Source: Tridacna crocea (Eukaryota; Mollusca; Bivalvia; Cardiida; Cardiidae). Taken from it: DNA of 64,000 bases. Positions 1-19,159 of this stretch are shown piece by piece (the first letter of the stretch is position 1; the number at the start of each line of letters is the position of its first letter). A model generated the notes under the pieces. That model saw nothing but the letters and a program-made list of their open reading frames with translations. It was not told the origin of the DNA and searched no databases. A program made the position numbers and the translations under genes. The DNA lies in contig OX031062.1 in the NCBI GenBank assembly GCA_943736015.1, positions 2,524,501 through 2,588,500 of the forward strand, written 5' to 3'.

Positions 1-22
1 GAAAGAAATCTACTTATCGTAC

Positions 23-79
23 AGTGTAGATCCAAGATCAGACTGCACAGAAAGTTAAGTCTGATTTTGATTTACACTC
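23..79. repeat. B-type palindrome, partly decayed
   Basis: Left arm AGTGTAGATCCAAGATCAGA pairs with a degraded right arm ending at 79. Confidence 0.7.
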
Positions 80-238
80 TCCGCAAAGATCATTGGGTAG
101 CGATTCGCAGCTTATGGGTTCAGGATAACCCTTTACCAGAAAATGAAAAAAATTAGATTAATCCATGGGTTAATCCAAATTCAAAGCATTTGCAGACAAA
201 ATATTAAATAAGGGTTAAATGATGGACTTGTTCTTTAA

Positions 239-459
239 CTCTTTACTAAACGACAAAATTTTAGACTAGTCCAAGTGGAAAGTATTTGCAGACTACAAAA
301 TAAAAGTGACTCAAAAATTGAAACTTGATTTGAGAAGGCTAGAAAACATTGTAGGAAATGGAAAAAATGCTGGTTACCAGAATTTTCTCCTTTTCCTACA
401 ACGTTTTCAAAAACTTTCTTTCTCAGGGTCTTTAAAAGCTAGGATTGAGTGGTAAAGAG
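239..459 (-). mobile_element. A-element (TTAA hairpin), complete
   Basis: TTAA on both sides (235-238, 460-463). The hairpin at 345-405 is imperfect (GGAAATGGAAAAAATG against CATTTTCTCC). Confidence 0.8.
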
Positions 460-474
460 TTAAAGGATAGAAAA

Positions 475-1290
475 CGTCCAGCATCTTCCCCCATTCTCAC
501 AATGCTTTCAACTTTATCAATTTTCATCTTTCCCTTTGGTCTTATTTTCTTGAACAATTTTGATATGTATAAGCAATATACTCTTGATATAGGGAAATAA
601 ACCTTTTGAAACATTGTGGAAAGGGGAGAGAATGCTGGTAACCAGCATCTCCCCCCATTCTCACAATGCTTTCAACTTTATCTATTTTCATCTTTTGCCT
701 TCGGTCTTATTCTCTTGAACAATTTTGATATGTATAAGCAATATACTCTTGCTACAGAGAAATAGGCCTTCTGAAACATTGTGGAAAGGGGAGAGGATGC
801 TGGTAACCAGCATCTTCCCCCATTCTCACAATGCTTTCAACTTTATCTATTCTCATCTTTTGCCTTTGGTCTTATTTTCTTGAGCAATTTTGATATGTAT
901 AAGCAATATACTCTTGCTACAGGGAAATAAGCCTTTTGAAACATTGTGGAAAGGGGAGAGGATGATGGTATTCTCTTGAACAATTTTGATATGTACATAT
1001 AAGCAATATATCCTTGCCTCAGGGAAATAGGTCTTTTGAAACATCGTGGAAAGGGGAGAGGATGCTGGTAACCAGCATCTTCACCCATTCTCACAATGCT
1101 TTCTACCTTTATCAACTTTCATATTTTGCCTTCGGTCTTATCTTCTTGAACTATTTTGATATGTATAAGCAATATGCACTTGCTACAGGGATATTGGCCT
1201 TTTTAAACATTGTGGAAATGGGAGAGGATGCTGGTGACCGGCATCTTCGCCCATTCTCACAATGCCTTCTACTTTACCAATGACTGAGAT
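475..1290. repeat. 166-bp tandem array built from an A-element hairpin
   Basis: The motif CCAGCATCTTC recurs with GCATCT starting at 481, 644, 810, 1075 and 1241, i.e. at steps of 163-166 bp; the 265-bp step contains one unit whose hairpin is deleted. Each unit carries an ACATTGTGGAAAGGGGAGAG hairpin and a spacer containing GATATGTATAAGCAATAT. The array runs into an A-element 3' end at 1300-1383. Confidence 0.88.
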
Positions 1291-1299
1291 CATCGTTTT

Positions 1300-1383
1300 T
1301 CTTACATCCAATTTAACCTGTCGTCTGTAGATTCTTACAATTTGGTCTAGCTGAATATTTTGTCGTTTGGAAAGGGGCTACAT
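1300..1383 (+). mobile_element. A-element 3' end only
   Basis: ACCTGTCGTCTGTAGATTC...TTTTGTCGTTTGGAAAGGGG matches the 3' part of the family; it is the stump left next to the 166-bp array. Confidence 0.65.
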
Positions 1384-1480
1384 AACTACGATTGGCTCAG
1401 ATAACTGGCCAAATATACAAAGTGTGGACCCCCACCCACTAACCCCTGCACCTCAACAAAAAGAGATTTGGGCTATTTAA

Positions 1481-1697
1481 CCCTTTCCCACACAATCTCT
1501 GGTTTTTACTGGTCAGGTATAGAAGCCTTTCGAAGGCATTGTGGAAAAAGGAGAAAATGGTAACCAGTGTTTCTCCTTTCCCCACAATGTTTTGTACCCT
1601 ATCATATAGAAGGGTCATCTTTTTGGCAACTGTTGATTTGTTATCTGCAAAGTGCTTTCAATTTGGTCTGGTCCAAAATTTGTCGTTTGGGAAGGGG
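1481..1697 (+). mobile_element. A-element, complete
   Basis: TTAA at 1477-1480 and 1698-1701. Ends CCCTTTCCCACAC and GTTTGGGAAGGGG. The core is shortened (AAATGGTAACCAGTGTTTC). Confidence 0.85.
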
Positions 1698-1980
1698 TTA
1701 ATCGGAAATGGTTTACTCTAAAAGATATCAGATAGTTATAAAACCACTGAATATACCGGAAATCTTGTTTTAACTTTGCTTGGTATTCATCATTTCCCCT
1801 TTTTGTATGATTTGTATACTTGGGAGAATAAAAGATTTGTCTTGTGTCTTGTCTTGGTAAAAAAGATGGCTACAAGCATTTTGCCACTATGTTTTCTATA
1901 TGATTCTCTCTATAAGTTGTTAAAACTTGGGGTTCTTTTTGGAAATGGCTGATAGCTTTTCTTAATTTTTTTCACAGTTC

Positions 1981-12632
<10,652 letters not shown>

Positions 12633-13179
12633 TTTATGACCTGAAACCTTCGGGAAAGTTTTAAATCAGACACAGATCTTCAGCAAACACGAACTGACTT
12701 GTAGATCAAGATAAGTTTTGTCTTGAAATACGGAAACCAATGACGCTATGTTGATACAATCGCTAATTTCGGATGATATCAGAACAGGGAAGTTATTCAA
12801 GTAATCCGAATACACGGACTGCGTTTAATACACTTTTACGGAATAAATACGCGGCCTAGCTTGCATAGTCCCCTGACCAAACGACCCCGAGGATGAATTA
12901 TTAAGGATTAAAAGTGCAGTGAGGAGAAAAGACTTTTTGTTACATTTCTAAGTTTTTCCACATTTTTTTCCAATTATCAAAGATACTTCCAGGCAACTTA
13001 GAGCCCTATTTTTTTTTTACCTTGATTCACTCGTTACAACTGGGCCTATTCCTTAAATAAAGTTGCTTGTGGCCATAAATGTTTCATTTTTCCATCCTTC
13101 CGAACACAAACCCATATTTTGAGACCTTGTTGCTTTTTCGTCTGCAAATGCATCAAATTAGGACAATTAAAACATTTTT

Positions 13180-13674
13180 GCGGTCCGTAACAAGGCCGTC
13201 GGAAGCGGTCCGGCCGGTCCAGCCATGGCCGGACCAAATTTTCGACCGAAAATGAAAAATGGCCGGACCAATTTTCGAAAAGAAATGCGTAATATAAACC
13301 TCAAAAAATGCGCCAGAATGCACCAGAGAGCGTCTTATTTTCAAAATTTTTCCGGGGGAGCATGCCCCCGGACCCCCATAGCATGGCTTAAATGCATAAT
13401 ATAAACCTCAAAAAATGCGCCAGAATGCACCGGGGAGCGTTTTATTTTTCAAAATTTTCCGGGGGAGCATGCCGCCGGACCCCCCCCCCCCCCACCATGG
13501 CTTAAATGCGTAATATAAAACTCAAAAAATGCGCCAGAATGCACCAGAGAGCGTCTTATTTTCAAATTTTTTCCGGGGAAGCATGCCCCCGGACCCCCCT
13601 AGCATGGCTTCGCGACTTCGTCGCTCGCTATACTGGCCGGACCAAATGAAATTTCCTTCCGACGGGCCTGCGTA
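13180..13674. mobile_element. Inverted-repeat element with three internal tandem repeats
   Basis: Ends AAGGCCGTCGGAAG and the inverse CTTCCGACGGGCCTG. Inside, three units of about 108-116 bp each contain GCGTAATATAAACCTC, ATGCGCCAGAATGCACC and CCGGGGGAGCATGCC. Confidence 0.7.
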
Positions 13675-13799
13675 AAGAGTTAACTAGACCAGTTACCTGT
13701 TTCAAATAAAATTTTGGATTTCAGTGACCAAACCAGGAATGTACGATCTCTCACAAAAATAAAAGCACGCACGTGCACGCAGACGACCAGATAAATGTA

Positions 13800-13902
13800 G
13801 CAGAGATTATGATTCTTTTTAAAGATAGGATAGAAAAATATGGGACAAGGACAATACTGGTGACCAGTTTTTCCTCCCTTTCCCACAATGGTTTTCAAAA
13901 GC
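13800..13902 (-). mobile_element. A-element fragment
   Basis: Core GGTGACCAG and right arm CCCTTTCCCACAATG; adjoins the SINE-1 target site. Confidence 0.6.
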
Positions 13903-13914
13903 CATCAATCATTG

Positions 13915-14166
13915 GACCGCCCGGGTGGCTCAGTGGTGAGCGTGTCGGACTCATGACCTGGTGGTTGTGAGTTCAATACCCGGTTGAGGCGAACTTTCTT
14001 TCCGGCGTATTTTCGCCTGTCACCTCTGCTTAAGCATGTGAGAAAAGTAGTCGATGGCTTTGGAAAGAAAGTAGTGTAAGTACCGGGGTGAGAAAGCCAG
14101 GAAACACATGTGCGTCATCGACCGCCATGATATGACCTTATACAACCAACCAACCAACCAACCAAC
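13915..14166 (+). mobile_element. SINE-1, full length with 12-bp target duplication
   Basis: Starts GACCGCCCGGGTGGCTCAGTGG. A box TGGCTCAGTGG, B box region GTGAGTTCAATACCC, then a tRNA-unrelated body and a CCAA tandem tail. CATCAATCATTG is perfectly repeated at 13903-13914 and 14167-14178. The pol III type boxes and tail mark it as LINE-mobilised. Confidence 0.9.
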
Positions 14167-14175
14167 CATCAATCA

Positions 14176-14226
14176 TTGATCAGACTGCACAGAATGCGCA
14201 GCCTGATCTTTGATCTACACTGTCCG
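14176..14226. repeat. B-type palindrome
   Basis: ATCAGACTGCACAGAATGCG pairs with CGCAGCCTGATCTTTGATC; the left end is cut by the SINE-1 insertion. Confidence 0.75.
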
Positions 14227-14283
14227 TTTAGAACATACTTCCCCTAAGTGAATAGCTTTGAAATAGCGAAATTTGAGATTTAA

Positions 14284-14978
14284 CTCATTACCAAACAACA
14301 ATGTTTTAGACTGGTCCAAATCGAAAGCATTTGCAGACGACAAAAATAAAAGTGACTGAAAATTTGAAATTTGTTTTGTGAAGGGTAGAAAACATTATGG
14401 GAAAAGAAGAAAATGCTGGTTACCAGCATTTTCTCATTTTTATACGCCCGTCGAAGACGGGACGTATTATGGGATCACCCGTGGCGGGTGGGCGGTCGGG
14501 CGTCCGGGCGGGCGGGCGGCATCCAGTTCTTTGTCCGGAGCATATCTCCAAAACTATTCTAGCTAGGGTTATGAAATTTCATGGGTGGATAGATCTCATC
14601 GAGGGGAGTGCAGTGCACATGAATCATAACTCTTGCTTGCTTAATTTTTGAGTTATTGCCCTTTATTGTTTTTCAGACTTGAGTTTTGTCCGGAGCATAC
14701 TACAAAATTATACTAGCTAGGGTTATGAAATTTCATGGGTAGATAGATCTCATCGAGGGGGAGTGCAGTGCACAGGAATCATAACTCTTGCTCGCTTAAT
14801 TTTTGAGTTAGTGCCCTTTGTTGTTTTTCATACTTGAATTTTGTCCGGTGCATGCCCCAGCTTTACAACTTGGGGTAAGACGGGCGTATCTTGCCACAAT
14901 TTGCCGCTCTTGTTGCACAATGTTTTGTAAAAGATTCTTTCATGGGGGCGTCAAAAGTAGGGATTATGTGGTAATGGG
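14284..14978 (-). mobile_element. A-element carrying a 470-bp insert in its hairpin
   Basis: TTAA at 14280-14283 and 14979-14982. Left arm and loop at 14388-14438 are intact; the right arm resumes at about 14918 (TTGCACAATGTTTT). Confidence 0.82.
14439..14917 (+). mobile_element. Helitron-like or pearl-like element with tandem units
   Basis: Starts TATACGCCCGTCGAAGACGG (short hairpin) and ends near GACGGGCGTATCTTGCC...CGCTCTTG. Two internal units start at 14531 and 14696 (TTGTCCGGAGCAT), with a third start at 14841. Bivalve pearl/CvA-type mini-elements have this plan; that link is inference. Confidence 0.55.
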
Positions 14979-15014
14979 TTAATATCTGCTCAAATGTTTT
15001 TTTATTTCATTTAA

Positions 15015-15236
15015 CCCTTTACCAAACGATAAAATTTTACACTGGTCTAAATTGAAAGCATTTCCAGACGACAAAATGAATGTGACTAAAGAATTAAAAT
15101 TTGTTTTAGGAAGGGATAAAACATTGTGGGAAACGGAAAAAAATGCTGGTTACCAGCAATTTCTATTTTTCCCACAATGTTTTTCAAAAGGCTTCTTTCA
15201 CGGGGGTGTTAAAAGTCGGGATTGTGTGGTAAAGGT
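15015..15236 (-). mobile_element. A-element, complete
   Basis: TTAA at 15011-15014 and 15237-15240; A1 core GCTGGTTACCAGC. Confidence 0.88.
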
Positions 15237-15360
15237 TTAATTAGCAAAGATAAGAGCTAACTCTTTCACTGCAGAATGAATAAATTGCATTTTCTCAAAG
15301 CCTAAAAATATGTTTCCTCTGCAAGACCAAGGAAGAGTTCGATGATAACCTAGAATAACG

Positions 15361-15432
15361 CAGTGGACAGCGCAGATAAAAGATCAGGCTGTACGTTCTA
15401 TGCAGCCTGATCTTTATCTGCACTGTTCACAA
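15361..15432. repeat. B-type palindrome
   Basis: GTGGACAGCGCAGATAAAAG arm pairs with TTTATCTGCACTGTTCAC; it keeps pairing although both arms differ from the family (AGATAA for AGATCAA). Confidence 0.8.
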
Positions 15433-15440
15433 AAGCTTCT

Positions 15441-15638
15441 GGGCCCGTATTCACCAACCATTCCTAAGAACGTTCTTTTTCTTATTCTCCAGAATTTTCT
15501 ACATTTGTAAGTAACACAACTTCTGATTGGCTAAACCATTCGGTTTAGCCAATCAGAAATTGTGTTACTTACAAATGTAGAAAACTTTGGAGAATAGGAC
15601 TAAGAATATTCTCATGAATGGTTGGTGAATACGGGCCC
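15441..15638. mobile_element. E foldback element, full length (198 bp)
   Basis: GGGCCCGTATTCACCAACC to its inverse GGTTGGTGAATACGGGCCC. Nearly the whole element is one palindrome centred on GGCTAAACCATTCGGTTTAGCC. Confidence 0.9.
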
Positions 15639-15894
15639 TGGTGTCTTCAATGGTTTGGAAAGAGTTCAAGTAAGCGGCGCTCTAGTGGGGGAAAAAGGGG
15701 GGGAGTGAAATGCATCGTCCGTAATAGATTATACATGCAAGTCATCACGTAGAACTTTATGAATCAATAAAATCCATTTTGTCTAATAACCATGTGAATC
15801 ACGAGGTAGGCTGGATCTTTGACATGCAGAAAAAATCCTAGAATCTTCGTTTGTTACGTGATGATTCATTGTTTACATTTCTCACAGATAGATC

Positions 15895-16000
15895 CAGGCA
15901 TAACGTTACAAATAGAGTCACTCTCTTGCACTCCGTATCATTCACATTCATGTATAGTGAGAGTAACGAACGACAACTCTGCTCAGAGATTGAAATAGAG
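15895..16000 (+). repeat. Interspersed repeat shared with 62320-62400
   Basis: CTCTCTTGCACTCCG, a variable stretch, then TATAGTGAGAGTAACGAACG and ACTCTGCTCAGAG recur at the second site. Confidence 0.6.
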
Positions 16001-16083
16001 TATTTATTTGTATATTGTTACGGGAGACCACTCCTCCATGAATAACTTCGTCCCAATATACAATACCTGACAACTGCATCAGA

Positions 16084-16435
16084 GAGATATCTCTTTGTCT
16101 CAGTGGTTATCGTATTGGTCTTTTAATCCTCGAAAAACGAGGATATTTGCCCTTCATGAGTCTGCCCGCCCGAGTGGCTAAGTGGTGAGTGCGTTGGACT
16201 CATGACCTGGTTGTTGTGAGTTCGATACCCGGTTGAGGCGAACTTTCTTTTCGCCTCTCACCTCTGCTAAAGCATGTGAGAAAAGTAGTCGGTGGCTTTG
16301 GAAAGAAAGTTGTGTTAGTACTGGTATGAGAAAGCCAGGAAACACATGTGCGTCACCGACCGCCCTGATACAGTGGCGTTAAACCCCAATACAACCAACC
16401 AAAATCCTGCAGGGGTTCGAATCCCACCAAATACG
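16084..16435 (+). repeat. tRNA-Lys-like sequence split by SINE-1
   Basis: GTCTCAGTGGTTATCGTATT then GGTCTTTTAATCCT on the left; AATCCTGCAGGGGTTCG and AATCCCACC on the right of the SINE. AATCCT looks duplicated. The left part resembles tRNA-Lys(TTT) but no intact cloverleaf remains. Confidence 0.45.
16163..16401 (+). mobile_element. SINE-1 copy
   Basis: CCCGCCCGAGTGGCTAAGTGG head, GTGAGTTCGATACCC B box, short CAACCAACC tail. Confidence 0.85.
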
Positions 16436-16504
16436 GTTTGTATTTGAGCTATGCATTTGTTAATTTGTTTCTTTGTTACAGACTTTGTTCGTAAGAATAT
16501 CTTT

Positions 16505-16620
16505 ACACCAGATTATACCTTGGGCTGAAGCAGGGATCGTTTAGTGAGAGGCATCACGGGTCACAAGTTTGATACACTAACCGCTGAGCAACCCGGCCAG
16601 GCTGTACCGGTCAAACCATG
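16505..16620 (-). mobile_element. tRNA-headed SINE fragment
   Basis: Minus strand GGCCGGGTTGCTCAGCGG is A-box like; body decayed. Confidence 0.5.
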
Positions 16621-16885
16621 AAAAGAATATAAAGAGGTGAAACGTTGCCATGGCATAACTTAGATAAAGTTGAGCAAAGCGTAAAATATATTTAAAAAAA
16701 AGTCCAAGTCACATTTGGCTGTAATTTCTTGGTTGATTTATTTAGACGTCGATTGATTTCAAATCGGTAAATCGTAGTTAAAAGTCCCATCGTCAAAGCT
16801 TGCTAGGAACACAACTTGTGAATCATATTCAAAGCAATACAAATACAAATCACCTTTTGCTGTAATTTCTTGGCTGATTTATTAA

Positions 16886-17105
16886 CCTTTTATTACAAAG
16901 TCAATAATGTTAACGACCTTGAGGAAGAAGGTCTTTGAAAACACTATGGGGAAAGGAGAAAGTGCTGGTTCTCATCTTTTTCGTCTTTTCTCATAATACT
17001 TTTTACTTTTCCAAAAAGCAAACAGTCATTCCCGCACATTGGAATTGTCTCATGCAAGTACATTCTTTCAATCTGGACGAGGGCCAACTTTTTATTTAGC
17101 ATCGG
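16886..17105 (+). mobile_element. A-element, decayed
   Basis: GGTCTTTGAAAACACTATGG, GGAGAAAGTGCTGG and right arm CGTCTTTTCTCATAATAC. Confidence 0.6.
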
Positions 17106-17122
17106 CAAGAGTTAGCCCTTAA

Positions 17123-17343
17123 CTCATTACCAAACGACAATATTATAGACTTGTCCAAAGTGAAAGCACAGGCAGACAACAAAATAATTGTGGCTCAAAA
17201 TTTGAAATTTGTCTTGGGAAGAGTAGGAAACATTGTGGGAAAAGGAGAAAATGCTGGTTACCAGCATTTTCTCCTTTTCCTACAATGTTTTCAAAAGGCT
17301 TCTTTCTCGGGGTCGTTAAAAGTCGGATTTGTGTGGTATAGAG
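17123..17343 (-). mobile_element. A-element, complete
   Basis: TTAA at 17119-17122 and 17344-17347. Hairpin 17229-17290 almost perfect. Confidence 0.9.
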
Positions 17344-17379
17344 TTAAGCTACAAAGGGCGACTTAAGGCGCATTTGCTA

Positions 17380-17443
17380 TCACTATAGATCAAGATCAGA
17401 CAACAGAATGTGGAATCTAATCTTGGATCTACGCTATCAAAAA
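17380..17443. repeat. B-type palindrome, decayed
   Basis: TAGATCAAGATCAGA left arm with TCTAATCTTGGATCTACGC right arm. Confidence 0.65.
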
Positions 17444-17522
17444 AGGAAGTATTTTCCTAAAAATAACTGCTACGACTTGCTCGAAAGTGTCATATGATTT
17501 AATATAGAAGGTTAAGGTTTAA

Positions 17523-17741
17523 CCCTTTCCCAAACAAGCCCTGGTTTTTACGTGTCGGCAGAAAAAGTCTTTGAAAACACTGTGGGAAAAGGAGAAATTG
17601 CTCGTAACGAGCAATTTCTCCTTTTCCCACAGTGTTTTCTACCCTTTTTGAGAACTTTCTGCAATTTTCTCCAAATCTAAAATTGTCGTCAGCAAACTCT
17701 TTCGGTTTGGAAGGGTCCAAAATCTGTCGTTTTGGAAAGGT
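17523..17741 (+). mobile_element. A-element, A2 subtype, complete
   Basis: TTAA at 17519-17522 and 17742-17745. Perfect CACTGTGGG...CCCACAGTG stem with GCTCGTAACGAGC loop. Confidence 0.92.
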
Positions 17742-17790
17742 TTAAGGTCTACGGCCACTAACTCTTATATTAAGGTAACTCTTATATTAA

Positions 17791-18171
17791 GGTAAGACCT
17801 GTGTAATGAAAACAGCTATTTATACTAAAATATCATCCTGCAAAATTAGCTATAATTAAAAAATGAGTATTATTGAACTACTTTCACCGATTCATTTTTC
17901 CCCCCATTTTTTCCTTGTTTGAATTATCATTTATAAATCTAAAACCACTTTATTCTCAATTCAAAAAGAAACAATAATTACCTCCCTTTTCAGGAAACTA
18001 ACAAAAGTATCCCCCCCCAAAAAAAATTCAAGATAGACATAAACAGAATTTCTGATCCGTTAGAAATGTGCAAAAATATTGTTTCTGCATATATCCTTAT
18101 TTATCCTTATTTATCAACCAATTAGAATTTTTGCCCCATGTTCACCGGAAGTGCATTACACAGGTCTTTTC
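17791..18171 (+). mobile_element. F-element (TTAA-flanked inverted repeat)
   Basis: GGTAAGACCTGTGTAATG start and CATTACACAGGTCTTTTC end; TTAA at 17787-17790 and 18172-18175. 381 bp, non-coding. Confidence 0.85.
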
Positions 18172-18365
18172 TTAAAGACGGAAGCGGCAGAGATTGGGCA
18201 AATACCCTTTACGAAAACGTTCATGTTACAGGATATTTGTAACTGATGAGTTGATGAGTTTAGGGCCCCTCTTAGGCTAATAATAAAAGACGAAAGCTGC
18301 CAAGACTGATCGAGTAGCCACTATGAAACAGTAGATGTTTGCCGATAACTCACGGGCCGTAGACC

Positions 18366-19159
18366 TTAAGAGAGGAAATCAGAGGAGGCAACAGATCGGC
18401 TATCCACTTCCGAGCAATAAGAATCGTTTTCAAAAGCTCCATTCACGTAACCGTTGCATGCCTTCACAAGGATAATTTGACTGCTTTTTGATGTAGATCT
18501 ACTTCCACTCGCAGGGCTTTCGAAATATTCGTCTGGTTCGACATTTTCTGGCTCTGTATGATGAAAAATGTCGGATGGGGGAGCAAAATCACAATACAGA
18601 CCGTTTTTAGAGCGATAGTCACAAAGATCGGTCTCACTTTTATGTGTTCTCAAATTTGTCGGTTTGATGTCTGACTTGTAATTTCCTGCCCTTCCTACGT
18701 GAACTGCAATATCGTCTCTAGCATCCGGTCTTAAATCGATATACGTTCCCGTTTCGTTATAATCTAGGACAACGTCGGTGGCAGTAATGTCCCTTTGAAT
18801 GGGAACCTGTAGTGAACACGAACTTCCGGTAAGTCTTTGGAAACGCTTTTGGCACACGAATATCCGTAATTTAAAAACAGCATAGAAAACGAAGTGGAGT
18901 ATGGGAACCGCAATAAACACAACACACACTGAAATTAGCCCAGCTTGCAATGGTTTATCACAGCGAAATATCAAAGTTTCCTTTGGCACGTCGATGGAGG
19001 TAGCTTGCACAATACTGGCCACGCATATAAATACGACGACAAATGCTGAAGGTTGGTAAAAGTGAAAGACTTTAACTGGCTGTATATTGACGACGGTGCT
19101 CGTGCACAGAACGTATAATGTAGGGGAGATTACTCTGTTGATATATATGAATGTCGCAT
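18366..19159 (-). CDS. Rolling-stone-like, terminal exon
   Basis: Acceptor TTTCAG before 19159; stop TAA at 18368-18366. Three membrane segments, then a long tail with acidic and Tyr-containing stretches (DYNETGTYIDL, EPDEYFESP). An upstream in-frame Met at 19277 lies in the intron. Confidence 0.8.

Noticed and set aside
13481..13492. Meaning in the poly-C run
   Set aside because: Short homopolymer inside a repeat unit; probable slippage or sequencing error.
16643..16658. RFX X-box-like site GTTGCCATGGCATAAC upstream of ZMYND10
   Set aside because: One inserted base breaks the second half-site and it lies 4 kb from the start codon among repeats.
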